DNA from: Pleodorina starrii
Lineage: Eukaryota > Chlorophyta > Chlorophyceae > Chlamydomonadales > Volvocaceae
Direction: 5' to 3'
Assembly (NCBI GenBank): GCA_030267565.1
Contig: BRXU01000029.1
Location: 1,285,001 to 1,349,000 of the forward strand
Length of the DNA: 64,000 bases
The notes under the pieces are model-generated. The model had not been told where the DNA came from, did no database searches, and saw only the letters and a list, made by a program, of their open reading frames with translations. Shown here piece after piece: positions 33,201 to 45,219 of this stretch. The first letter of the stretch is position 1. Each line of letters begins with the position of its first letter. Both the position numbers and the translations under genes were made by a program.

Positions 33201-34195
33201 CCATGGTGACGCAGGCGGTGGCGGCGTGCGGTTCCGCCGTGTTGCCGTACATGCTACAAATGGTGGAGTGTGCGATTTCGGAGCTGCAGCGGGAGGCGCG
33301 GGTCGGCGGCGGACGCAGCGCTCCGCAAGGTCTGGCAGCCGTGGTGACCTCCGGACTCCTGACGGCGCAGGTCGCCGCTGCCGCCGTGGTGTCCGCTGCC
33401 CAGCACCTGCCGCCGGAAGTGTTGCTGGCGGCGGCCCCGCAGCGGCTGTTGGCTGCGGCGGCTCAGCTGCTGAAGCTGCTGCGCGAGGTCCAGGGTCTGG
33501 GGGTGTTGCGGGTGGTGCAGGGTGAAGAGGCCAGCACCTTCGGCGCCCGTATCCTGTCCGCCGTCCTGTTCAGCATCCGGGATGCAGTGATCCTCATGTC
33601 GGCGGAGGAGCAGCTGCTGGACCGCTGTGTGCCCGGCTGGCTGTGGGCGGGGCCGCTGGGTGGCGATGCGGTGGCCGGCCTAACCATCGACCTGGACCCC
33701 CTCACCGACCTGTACCAACAAGCTGGAGCGCGGGTGGATGCACCGGCAGCCGCTCCGCGATGCCCCATAATCGTGGTTGACCAGCGCGCCGACCCGGCAG
33801 CGGCCCGCTTCGACCTGCGGGACTGGGCGACGGAGCAGGGCCAGCGCCGCGGCGAGGTGGCGGCCATGGCGCGGGGCGTGGCGCAGGGGCTTGGGCTGAT
33901 GGAGGGGAGCGTGTGGCGGGAGGCGCTGGCGGCTGCGGCGGCAGGGGCCGGAGGGGGCGCGGCCGGGGCTGGTCAGGAGGGCGACGCCGGGATGTGGCCT
34001 CCGCGGCTGGTGCGGCTGTGCGGCAACCCGCTATGCGGGGACTTCAGCGGCGGCAGCGAGGCGGAGCTCAAGTTGCGCTGGTGCTCCAAGTGCTGCGCCG
34101 TGCGGTATTGCGGCGCTGCCTGCCAGCGGGCGCACTGGCCGGGGCACAAGGCGGACTGCGGGCGGTGGGCGGGGAGGTGGACGGCGGAGGGCTAG
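30222..34195 (+). CDS. MYND zinc-finger protein (two long exons)
   Basis: The frame from 30222 reaches a stop at 32046-32048, but a donor GTGGGT at 32041 and an acceptor CGCAG at 32527-32531 join it in frame to 32532-34195. This gives about 1160 residues. The C-terminus is a MYND finger: CGNPLC, then WCSKCCAVRYCGAACQRAHW and HKADC, with all Cys/His positions of the class. The rest is helical, alanine-rich, with G/R-rich low-complexity near residues 360-410, and is typical of a large, poorly studied green-algal family of MYND proteins. MYND fingers bind proline-rich peptides; no SET domain is seen. The true start may lie upstream of 30222 through another exon. The alternative is two separate intronless genes, with the second starting near 32633. 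Confidence 0.72.
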
Positions 34196-37100
34196 GGAGC
34201 GATACGTAGGCATAGCGCATAGGTGGTGACGAATCGATGGGAGGGCGTGAAAGCCGCGGACAGCGCGGCTGGGCGATGAAGCCGGCTTGTGGCAGGAGCG
34301 GGAGCGTGTAGAAAGCCGGTCGGATACGGTACTTGCGGCAGTCCTTTCGCGCCGCTGAAGGGGAATGGAATGCACCGAGCGCGAGGGGGGGGCGAGCACG
34401 TGTGGATTGTTGAAATGGTGTTGTTGCAGCGGTACGGTAATGGCAGCGGTAAATTCCTTGCGACTTTTCAAGGGGGAATGGGTTAGTCGCACACAACTTC
34501 CTGTGTATGGTCGGGGAGGCAAGGCGCTGGGATGGGTTGGCGTGGGATTTTTCGTGCGCAGGGCGAGACCCGGGCGCGACGCGTGCTGACGCACCTCCTC
34601 ACCCTGAGGCCGCTTTGTGCGGGGAAGACGGCATCGCTGCACTGCTGACGTTGAAGGCTTATGATGCAGGCGCAGGGTGGCGGTGTCCCAACCAAAAAAC
34701 GGTTGTCCTGACCGCCCAAGTGCAAAATGCCGAACGTCATCCGACACAGTGTCGAGTCGCAAGGCAAGGAGTACATCGCCATCAGTCTGGGCGCAAAGCT
34801 GCAAATTCAGGAAACCAAGCTCATCTGCGCACTGCCAGCTCGATGGCCAGCAAAATCAAATTCCCCTCAGCCTAGAAAGCCTGACTTCCAAAGAAGGCCG
34901 TTTGCCTGGTAAGTCATCTGGCTTCTTTCCCCTTTTTCGGGTAGCCATGCATCGGGCAGTTGGACCATATCGGTTAGCGCCACGCAGTGCATGGGGAGAT
35001 CAATCGATCCCCAAGGGCCCGTGGTGCATATGTTGGATGTTGCGTGGTGTGGTGTTGTAGGACGGCTTCAAGTCCAGTAGTTCAGCAGCGGCCGTGCCCG
35101 CGAGCGGCAAACGCGCGTGTGTGTGTAAAGCTATATCGGGATGATTGCCCGGATGCGTTCACGAACGATCAGTCAGCGCAATCGCCCCTAGCTGCGATGG
35201 CGACTCGAAGGACCTTCCATTTGGCTAGGAGCTGATTTCGAAGTTCGACTGGATAGAAGGCCGTTCATGCGCGCTTGATCAGGATACCGGTATGACGGGG
35301 CGTGAATGAATGGGATACCAACCGGCGCCCCTCGATACTAGTCTTCTGGGCGCCTGTGCACAAGGCTTTGGAGCTTCCCTTGAATGGACGATCGACGGAC
35401 GGGAATGATTTAGTCACATTTGAGGCGCCTTCGACAGATGTCAAACTAACTTAGGCGCGCAGCCCCGCACGAATTAAAAGTTCGGCAACAAGTACCCTCG
35501 GCATTGCAGCAGCAGCACCTTACAGTCAGACAGGCCGACAGAGGTGTGCGCAGAAGTCTGACCCACGAGGAGCAGTCAGTAGCACTAGTACTGCGCCGCT
35601 TGCCAAACGCACAAAACGACGCCGAACCTTCGCGTGTCCAGCAAGCAGCCCTCCGCAGTGCGCACACGCATCACGTGCATCAATCTAACGCTTCCTCGCA
35701 CACCGCCGAAAGCCAGGCAACCCCGCAGCTTACCATGTCAACCGCGAAAACCGCAAGCGCACGGCCTAATTGTAAAACGTCCTCTACGTCTAGTCTCCAG
35801 AATCGTACATCGGTCCCATACATCGGTTTTACTGCGTCCCAAGCCCTTACCAGTTGGGGCCCCACGTCGTCTCGGCTCTTTATTCCCCAACATTCGCCCC
35901 CGGGCCGACACCAACCCGCCGACAAGACTGAAGCGGTCTGATTCATCTGAGGTCAGCCATCTCCAGGCGCAACCCCACGCTCGGGACTCACCTCCACACA
36001 GCAGCGTGCGCCGGTCGGACAGAGCGGCCCTGTCGAGATTCCACATCCCCCCCATTCCCAAAAGACAGCGCAAAGCAAACGTGTACCTTCTTCCTCCTTC
36101 GCCACAGCGAATCCCCCGTGGGTCGTCAACCGTCCAACGCACGATCATCCCACCCACAAAAACCATTTAGATCAGCTGCGTTGGATGCACACTGCAAGGA
36201 CGTACGGACGACCCGCCAGACGCCTGAGTACCAAGCCCCGTGAATCGCAATCTGCATACGCAATATAGCCGCCACACACGCAGGGAGGCTGCAGGGGATG
36301 CCCGCATCCACCTCCCTCTATACTGCGCGCTCGCTGGTTCGATTCTGACTCAAAGTAAGCCAGCTAACGCAATGCGCTGCACCGCGGAAGCGTCCCCACT
36401 AGCGCAGCAGCAACAGCAACAATCCGGCAGGCAGCGAACGGCCCGCAGAAGCAGCGGTCGATCTGTCAACCCCGTCGTTGCCGGCGCGCGGGCTTAAAGA
36501 AAATGCCAAAACAAACGAACCGACAACCAGGGCACAACCTGCCGATATCCAAAACTCACATGCCAGACGTACATGCCCCGAGCCATGTCGCTGCGCTGCG
36601 CACATTGATCGAGCCAACACCAAAAGCGCCAGCAGCCGCAGCCCCACACGCAGCCTGCCCCGCTACCCACGCATTTCCCGTGCTTCTCCACTTCGGTTAC
36701 CGTCATGGGACTATTTGGCGGGTAGAGGTGGTAGTGCTGGTCACGACGCGCGCCACACTGTACCATGCATGCCTGAAGTCCTGCACTCCCTTGCCCTGCG
36801 ACTGCACGCGCGATATGGGCAGAGCGCCCGCGATGCGCGTGACCCCACATGGCACACCGCTCAGCCCATCTCGCCAACGGAAACTCGAGTGGCGGACCGA
36901 AAGGCCCACCTCCCCCATGAGGCCGAAGTGGGTGCCTTGCAACAGGACGCGACTCTGTGGCAGCATTCCGCCGCCGCTGCGTTACCGCTTGCTACCTAGG
37001 AGCTGCGACTGCTTCGCCGCTGCTGTGCTTGCTCCCCAGCTGCTCCGCTTACGAGCTGGCCGCTGTGGCGGCCCTGGCGGCCAAGGCTTCCCGCCCTACG

Positions 37101-37361
37101 AGAGGATAAAGACGAGACAAGGCATGATAAATCAGCAAATGGATGGAAGGCGAAGAGCGATGCGGCCATAATACGACTCGTTGACGTGCAACCAATGCGT
37201 AGTTGGCAGCAAATCCCCAGAGCTGGTATTGGGTTTTTTTAGGGCGGAGTGCACAAACCTAGGGGTTTTGCGTGTAGAATCCAGCCCACGTAAGCGGCGG
37301 CATGCGCGGGGAGTGAAATACAGCAAAATTTGTGCCGCCCTAGCTAAAACACCGTTACCGA
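34196..37361. other. 3.2-kb interval with no recognised gene
   Basis: Composition is more even than in the neighbouring genes. Short frames on both strands show no family motifs and no coherent exon chain. It must hold the 3' ends of the MYND gene (a TGTAA is near 35125) and of DAHP synthase. Confidence 0.5.
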
Positions 37362-39141
37362 TCAATCCATGAAAACCGTCGGTTTCAAACAAGCTTTTTT
37401 CCACCCACCACTTCTGCTTCCAAACATGTTCTGTGCCCCAGTCCCAAAGCTCCCAACCCGCCCGGCCTTCCCCACATCCCGGAGAGCCTCACGTTGCCGC
37501 AGACGCTGCGCCACGTAGAAGGCAATCTCCAGCGATTGCTCGGCGTTGAGGCGCGGGTCGCAGTGCGTGTGGTAGCGGCTGTTGAGGTCGTCCTCGCTGA
37601 TGGACGCGCCGCCGCCGATGCACTCCGTCACATTGTCGCCCGTCATCTCCAGGTGCACGCCGCCGGGCACGGTGCCCATCTGCTCGTGCACGTCAAAGAA
37701 GGCCTCGATCTCCGAGCGGATGTTCTCGTAGCGGCGCGTCTTGTAGCCCGACACCGTCTCCGTGTTGCCGTGCATGGGATCGCACACCCAGGTCACCACC
37801 TGGCCCGACCGCTGCACCGCCTCAATCAACGCCGGCATCTTCTCGCGCAATTTGCGCGGGCCCATGCGGACGATGATGGAGAGCCGGCCGGGCTTGTTCT
37901 GCGGGTTGAGCATGGCGATGAGCGTGACGATGTCGTTGGGGTCCATCTTGTCCGAGACCTTGACGCCAATGGGGTTGTTGACGCCGCGCATGAACTCCAC
38001 GTGCGCGTGGTCCAGCTGGCGCGTGCGCTCGCCGCACCAGAGGAAGTGCGCCGAGCAGCCGTACCAGCGGTTGGTGGTGGAGTCCAGACGGGTGAGGGCC
38101 TCCTCGTAGTCGAGCAGCAGGCACTCGTGGCAGGTGTAGAACTCCGTCTCGCGCATGAAGGGCATGTTTGTGTCCATGCCGCACGCAATCATAAACTGGA
38201 TGGCCTCGTCGACGCGCTTGGCAATGTCCATGTAGGCGTGGCCCTCGGGGGTGTTCTTCATGAAGTCGAGGTTCCACTGGGAGACGCGCGAGAGGCCGGC
38301 GTAGCCGCCGTAGCTGAAGCCGCGCAGCAGGTTGAGCGTCGCCGCGGACTGGTTGTAGGCGCGGACAAGGCGCCAGGGGTCGCAGCGGCGGGCCTCCTCG
38401 GTGAACTCGGGGCCGTTGATGATGTCGCCGCGGTAGGCGGGCAGCGTGACGCCGTTGATGGTCTCCGTGGACGCGGAGCGCGGCTTCGCGAACTGTCCGG
38501 CGATGCGGCCCAGCTTGACGATGGGCACGCCACCTCCAAAGGCGAGGACGGTGCTCATCTGAAGCAGCAGGCGGTACAGGTCGCGGATGCGGTTGGCGGA
38601 GAACTGGCTGAAGGCCTCCGCGCAATCGCCCCCGAACAGCACGAAGGCATCGCCAGTCGCGGCCTTAGCCAGACGCTCCTGGAGAGTGCGGCACTCTCCG
38701 GCAAAAATCAGGGGCGGCATTCGCGCGATCTCCTGCAAAAGAGAAGGGACGGATTGTGAGCGACCATCAAGACCTGGCCCCTACCGGAGGCACGTATCTT
38801 TAAAATCCGAAAGGTATTTGAAACCAATTCACCCCAGTCTACATGCCCAGTCCATCTTTTTTGCAAATCGTGCAAAGCTTGTGTGAACACCGGCATGGAC
38901 CCACCTCGACCGCCTTGACCACCTCTGCCTTGTCCTGGTACTCCGGCTGCTGAACAACCGGCTTGCTGCGCCACGATGCAGGACCCCAGGAGCTGCCAAC
39001 GTCAAGCGACGGCGGCACCACCAGACGCGGCTCGCTAGCAACAGCAGACACCGAGACCGTGTTGCGACGTGGGAGCACACGCGGAACGCTAGTGCGCGGC
39101 CGGGCACGGAGGCCCTGCGGCTGCGAGGCCTGAAGCTTCAT
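37362..39141 (-). CDS. Class II DAHP synthase, chloroplast precursor
   Basis: 3-deoxy-D-arabino-heptulosonate 7-phosphate synthase joins phosphoenolpyruvate and erythrose 4-phosphate, the first step of the shikimate pathway to aromatic amino acids. Two exons join in phase 0: 39141-38905 and 38732-37362, coding 535 residues. Exon 1 is a basic, Ser/Val-rich plastid transit peptide followed by the conserved [19 protein letters not shown]. Exon 2 has the plant-type class II marks: [38 protein letters not shown] (here [14 protein letters not shown]), [15 protein letters not shown]-type [52 protein letters not shown] and [17 protein letters not shown]. The metal and substrate ligands Cys, His, Glu and Asp in these motifs are present. 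Length is normal for plants. It is divergent from CNOT11. Confidence 0.95.
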
Positions 39142-39619
39142 GCTGCTAGCGGTGCAAACAGAGTCCGCCCTGTAAGTGAAGTTCAATCTAGTCGGCGGCT
39201 GCGTCAAACGCACGGCTAGCTAGCCGGCACTGTAAACACACGTTCAGTTACCCTGGCACCGTATTAAGAGATAGATGGCCGGCTTCCTGCTCTGGAAGTC
39301 CCAGCGGCGATGTACGGCATATCGGGCAAGGAAACAATTTGGCCGTCAATCAGATAGGCGACAACGCACTGTTTCGCCGATCCGTTCTAGCCACGAGAGA
39401 TAAGGTCTGCCCGGCGCATTCTCTTACTCCCAGGATATTGTCCCAGATACTCTTGGTGCTGCTTCGCCCCCAGCCGCTGGGCTCTTTGCAGTTTGTTTTA
39501 AGGCAAACGCACTCGTATCTTTAGCCTAGCACCTGTGTTACCGCGACCCACAAATCTCAACGCCAGACTCGACTTTGGGCGAATAGCATGGAGGCTGGGG
39601 AGGTCGGCGTTGAGAAACC
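39142..39619. promoter_or_regulatory. Shared upstream region of DAHP synthase and CNOT11
   Basis: The two start codons face away from each other across 478 bp, so both promoters and 5' untranslated parts must fit here. No certain TATA box was seen. Confidence 0.55.
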
Positions 39620-42600
39620 ATGCAGCTGCTGACTCAGCAGGAGACGCAGATCCTACTGTCTCTTTTGCTGTCGAGCGAGGCCAAAAGCTTTCGGGCCGTC
39701 CAGGTCGAGTTTCAGAGCGCCTTCGCAGACCGAGCCTTCCCAGCGTGCTGCGCGGCCGTGCTCCTCCTTGAGGCAAGTCGTCCAGCCCGTCGCCCGGTCC
39801 GGCGCTGCCGCTGTCGCAGCGCACCTTGCATCATGCCACCCCCGCCGATCCTCAAGCTCGTGGCACGTCGATCGGCCCGAGCGGCTTCACCGCCCGCCGC
39901 CTGACGGCTGATCCAACCTGCTTCGCCCCTGGCCGCCCGTTGCCCCCCGTCGGCCGCCATTCCCCCACGGCACCCGCAGGACCCAACTCTCCTCCGCCTG
40001 CCACAGCGCTTGGCGGCCTGGTTCCTGCTGTCCCTCTGCGACGTGGGCGTCAACGGCGTATCGCCCTTCGTCCCCTTCATTGCGAAGGTACTATACCTGC
40101 CCGGCCCCGGCCGCCACGGACCGCGCCCTGGCACCATTCCTGCGGTGTCAGATAACCGCCAGCCGTTGGCCCCGCCAGCTGCTTGGGCAGGCTCAAGCCG
40201 TCGGCCCCCGCCCGCGCCTGCTCCTCTCCCCGCAGGCTGTCGGCAACACCGCGGCGCCCCCCGTCGAGCGGAGCTTCCTGCTCCAGCTGCTGCAGGGCCC
40301 TCTGCCCGCCGAGGTGGGCTGCGGGGCCGCCGGGCGGTGCTGCTTTGGGCTGTGGCTGGGGGTCGTGTGGGCAACAGCCTGGGGGGGCGCTCGCCGTGGG
40401 AGGGTAGATCCCGTCCGAGCTGGTCTGTGGGAGGGCGGGTCCGCGCCGGGCCCGGCAAACTGCGGGCCTCTAAGCTCGGCAGGAGAGACCAAGGGCGGTG
40501 TCGGCAGGGGCGGCGTGGCAAGGGTGGTCGCATGGGGCGGTTGCAGGGGCACGGGCCGCAGCGGCGGGAGAAGCGGCGAGCACGGCGGCGGTGAGGAACG
40601 GAGCAGCGGCGGCGGTGGGAGTGGGAGAAACGGCAGCCGGCGGCCAGGAGCAGAGGACAGCGGGAACAGCCACGGCGTGCCGACGACCGCCGCGGCGGAG
40701 CAGCAGCAGGAGTGAGCAGCAAAGATTGAGGCCGTTGGCGTCCATCGCCATGCGCTGACACCGCTGCTGCGGAGGCAGCGTCGTGCCGGCGGCTGAGCCC
40801 CAGCCCACCTATCCGCTCGCAGCTCCAGCGGGGTGGGGTGGGGGTGGAGCACGCAAGGGCAGATGGGACGTTGGGAGCGAGAGATGCTTCCCGCCGAGGG
40901 GAACGGCCCACTGCGGGGTTAACAACTCCAAATGGGTTCAGCCCCCCGACACGGGTTCTGGGTTGGAGTGGGGTCAGTGGTGGGGGCTGCCAAAGAATCG
41001 GCCGGGCCGGGTTGGGTCGCGCGCGCTGCGCTGCCGCCTCCCTCTCACTCTCCCTCTCCCTCCCGCTCCCTCCCTCTGCCTCCCACTCCCTCACTCTCCC
41101 TCCCTCTCCCTCCCTCTCACTCCCGCCCCCTCCCTCCCGCTCCCTGCTGCTTGCTGCCGCAGGTTGCGGAGCCCTCCCCGCGCTCGTACGTCTACTCGTG
41201 CGACTGCCGGCTGCTCGACACAGCGGACGTTGCGGCGATCCAGCAGCGGGCCCTAGCGCGGTGAGGGACCCGGGGATGGGACGGGAGGCGGTGGAGGAGG
41301 GAAGAGGAGGGGACGGGACGGTTGGGAAGGGGGCGGGAGCTGAGAGGACGGGAGTTGAGGGGGCGGGAGTTGAAGGGACGGGAGAGGAGAGGACGGGAGT
41401 GGAGGGGATGGTACTAGAGCGCAGGCCAGGGGAGAGCTGCGATGAACCGGGGAGTGAGACGGGCTGGTTCTTGGGCAAAGCGGCAATGGGAGGCTAGGAT
41501 GGTGCAGTGCATGGGGGGGAGGCGGACAGTCGCGGGTGAACGCGGCTGCCCGGTTGCCACGCGGCCACACAAGAGAGCGCCCCTCGCCTCGCACAGCCCC
41601 TGTCCCGCCTTCACCTGTGCCCCCTTTCCAGCCAGCGTCTCTCTTCCCTCACCGCCCTGTCCCCGTGTCCCACTTGCCGCCCTCCCGCGACGCACAGCCT
41701 CCCTCGCCCGGGCGCCTCCGCGCCAGCACCCTCGCCCGCCGGCGCCGCCGCCGACACCGCAGCAGCAGCAGCCCCGACCCCGACTCCCTCCCCGGGGGGA
41801 TGTCTGGCCCGGGCAGCTCTCCATCGGGTTGTGCCCGACACTAGCCCCCAGCCCCGCCCGCCGCCGGACCTCTCCGCGGCCTCTGCCGCGACCTCCTCCG
41901 CGCCTGCGGGCGGCGGCGCGGCTCACCAGGGCCATGCCCAGCAGCGGGACGCGCCGGCGCCGCCGGCGAGCAGCGGCAGCGGCGGCGCCGACGCCGCCAC
42001 TGCGCAGATGGCCGCGCTGTTGCTGAGCAGCGTGGGCGTGTCCGGCCTGCAACCCGCCTGGGAGCGGCCCACGCCCGCCGTCCTCACGCCGCTGCCCTCC
42101 GAACTCAAGTGGCTCAATCCGGACCTACACGGGGAGCTGCTGTGGGACTCGGATCTGGGCGACGCGGAGGGCGGCGGCGCCGGAGGCGCCGCCGCGCTCC
42201 GCGGCGGCGGCGCCGGCCCTACGGGCCGGCCCGCCGGCGCCTCCGGCGCCGGCGGCGGCGCCCACCCACTGGCGCGTGAGCTGCTGTCGGCTGCGCTTCG
42301 CGGGCCGCTGCTGCCGGCTCAGCAGCAGCAGCTGCTGTCGGAGCTGGACGTTGACCCGCGGGTCATTCTGCGGCTGGGGCTGACGCCGCGGCACCTGCCT
42401 GCGCTTGTGGAGAACGCGCCGGTGGTGGCGACGGAGGCGCTGCTGCGGCTGATGCGCTGGCCGGAGCGCGCGGGGGAGTTCCTGGCGGTGCTGGCCAGGT
42501 CGGACATGAGCCTGCACTCGCTGGAGGTGGTCAACCGACTAACCGCTAACGGTGCCGTACCAACGGAGTTTGTACACTTGTACATCACCAACTGCATCAC

Positions 42601-43574
42601 GTCGTGCGAGAGCGCGCAGGTGGGGCGGGATGCCACTGGGCCGGGCAGGGCCGGGTTGATGGGTGTCGGCGGGGGCCTGGGGGGAGGGGCTGGCGGCTGG
42701 AAGCCCAAAGCCGCGGCTGTCGGCCGGGAGCCCGTAAGCGACGTAAGCGACTAGACACATATACACACCCCGCCCCATGCCCACGCCCCCGCACTGCACT
42801 GCACTGCACGCCCCTGTCGCATGTGAGCCGATTCGGCGTACTCCGGCGTCCTCGGCGTACTCTTTCCGGTTGCCGTACTGATGAATCGTACACACTGTCG
42901 TACCCCTGCAGGACAAGTACGTCCAGAACCGGCTGGTGCGGCTGGTGTGCGTCTTCCTGCAGTCCCTCATCCGCAACAAGGTCATCAACATCCACGACCT
43001 GCTGCACGAGGTGCAGGCCTTCTGCATCAACTTCTCGCGGATACGGGAGGCGGCCAAGCTGTTCAGGCTGCTCAAGCAGGTGGGGGGTTATCCACGGGAT
43101 TGGTATTGGGTGTCGGTTGATCAGGTCGGTTGCGTTGCGATTACGCGCGTGTGTGAGCGCCCGGGGGGCGCTGCTTCGACCTCCCCCTTGTCCAAAACGT
43201 TTGCCACAAGACGCCCTCTGCCACTTCCGACGGCGACGGCGACGGCATGCGAGCAGGCATACCGGCACGCCTGACATTCCGCGTGCACTTTTTGGGGATA
43301 TTTACGAGGGCTATCCATGCGTGCGCACGCTGATGTCTGTGTTGCGCTCGCTCCAGCTGCGCACTCCCACCCGCGGGTCAGCTCTTGTCCTTTCCCTGTC
43401 CCTGTCCTGTCTGCTGCCCTTCCGCAGATTGAGGCGGCCATGCGGGGATCGGACGGTGTGGCGGGTGGCGGCAGCGGCGGCGGAATGGATGACGCGCTGG
43501 GACCCGGTGAGGGCGGCGGCAGCGGCGGTGGCAGCGGCGGCGGCGGCGCGGACGCCGCCGGCTGCCAGGACTGA
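39620..43574 (+). CDS. CNOT11: CCR4-NOT complex subunit 11
   Basis: CNOT11 binds the N-terminal part of NOT1 in the CCR4-NOT deadenylase complex (cytoplasmic mRNA decay). Seven exons keep frame: 39620-39772, 40007-40087, 40236-40313, 41163-41260, 41698-42619, 42912-43079, 43428-43574, coding 548 residues. N-terminal helices ([42 protein letters not shown]) fit the NOT1-binding part. After an A/P/G-rich linker comes the conserved C-terminal domain: [90 protein letters not shown] and [19 protein letters not shown], nearly identical to the animal protein. A Gly-rich tail ends it. Intron 1 appears to start with GCAAGT, a GC donor. Confidence 0.95.
41040..41158 (+). repeat. Long CTCCCT polypyrimidine tract before an acceptor
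   Basis: About 115 bases of CCCTCTC/CCTCCCACT repeats lead into the acceptor of CNOT11 exon 4. It is a low-complexity tract and an exaggerated polypyrimidine tract. Confidence 0.85.
43086..43100 (-). repeat. Family A repeat, partial copy in CNOT11 intron 6
   Basis: GGGTTATCCACGG follows the splice donor directly and matches the reverse complement of the right end of the family A core. Confidence 0.45.
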
Positions 43575-45219
43575 TGCAGGGCCTGTGTACTCGGGCAGTA
43601 CCATTGATGCATTTCACTGTCAACCCACTCCAATTATCTCAAGGCATATGGTATGATAGGTATAGCGTGATAGGGATGGGGAGGAGGGAGGAGGCTCGTA
43701 TCGTTTTCACTGAAAAAGGATTGTCGGCCCGGCGGGGCGCCTTGCTTGCTGGTTGGGCAAAGCGTGCGGTGCGCTGGGGACTTCTCGGTTCCCAGGCCCC
43801 AATGCGTCCGCGCTGAAGTGATGGGGGTGCGTGGATGCGGGAGGAGGGGGTTCAGAGCGCGGTTTGGGGACCAACGGTGCGGGGCGGAAGCTGTGAGCCG
43901 CGGATTGTGCGTGAGGGGAGAGGGGAGAAGGAGGGAGGGGCGGGGTCGGCGCGGAGCAATGCCCCCGCGAGGCGGCGGGAGAGGGGGCCGCACAGCTCTG
44001 GGTGTGTGAATGAGGACGCGGCGGCGACGGAGCGGTGGGCAGGAGTTTCTCTTCCCGCGCATCGCACGTGATTCACTTGTGATCTGGGTTGCATTAGCGC
44101 CCCCTGTTCTCTTGATGCGGCGACTCTGTCAAGGTTGGTCTCTGATGCCGACCGTCGGTCAGCGCATAACCCTTCAATTCCGTCGAGTTCACTCCGAACA
44201 TCAAGTTCATGTTGGTCTGTCTGTCTATCTGTCTGGATAGATAGATATGGAGATGGAGCGCCCCGGAAGGACGTACTGGTACTTTCGCGGCCGGCGCTGC
44301 CTCGGACGAATCGCAGCAGTGCTTGTTTAGGCTACGGGCGGGGCTCTTCCGGGCGTTACGGGGGGCAGGCCGCCGTCCCGACGTTGGCTGTTCGTGTGCG
44401 GCGCGGCGACCCAGCCCCCAGCAGGGCCATGCGCGCTGGTGCCACCGCGTCTATCGCGGAGCTCTTTGCGCCAGGAGGAGGGGAGGTACAGGAAGCTCAC
44501 AGACGAGGGTGGGGGAGGCGATTGAAGCAGCGCAAAATTAAGAGCAAGGTGACGCAGGGTGAGATTAGCAGCAGCAGCTGTAAGACGCTGCGGGCGCCGA
44601 TGGTCCCCACCCCAATGGCGCCCTCCGGGGTGCGTCGGTGTCACATACCGCACGCAGTACGCGACGCAGAACACCGCACGCAGTCCCGTGCTCGCCTCGC
44701 CTGCTAGCGCCCTGTCCTCTCCAAACCATGTAGCCGCGCGCCCCCACGCCGCCTCGCCTTCCCAGTCCAGCCTTCTGCGCCCCATCCTCGCCCGCACGAC
44801 TCGAGAAGGGCCCATCCACTCACCCTTCCGCTCGCCTGCCCCCACGCAAGTACTGCTGCCAGAGCTGTTGCTGCGAGTAGCATCCTCCTCCCGCATCCCC
44901 ACCTGCCACACTGGACCCTGCACCGCCCCTGGGCCCCGGCCGCTGCGGTTCTGCATTCGTCGCTGTTGCGTTCTTCCCTCCTTGCCCCCGCCGAGTTCGC
45001 CACGGATCGATCCGCTGACGCAGCCCTCTCCCCCTCCGGAGGGGGAACCCTCCGCCAGCGGATCAGATCAAATCAGATCAGATCTCCGAGTCCCAGGACG
45101 AAGTGGAGTCAGAACAGATCAGGTCTTCTGATTCCAAACCAGATGAGATCATACACAGCAGCAGCAGCAACCGCAACAATAAAACAATTTAAACAAATCT
45201 AAGGTGACATCTGATCGGA
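43575..45219. other. Convergent 3' region between CNOT11 and ORC4
   Basis: No coding exon recognised. A TGTAA is near 44579 on the CNOT11 strand. A TCTGTC/GATAGATA run lies at 44214-44248. Clustered GATCAGATC motifs occur at 45059-45085 and again up to the ORC4 stop at 45220. Confidence 0.5.

Noticed and set aside
34483..37170. Several 60-220 residue frames on both strands
   Set aside because: None shows a domain, targeting signal or exon chain. They may include untranslated ends of the neighbours.
37494..38759. 421-residue frame antisense to DAHP synthase
   Set aside because: It mirrors the strongly conserved minus-strand gene; the openness comes from codon bias.
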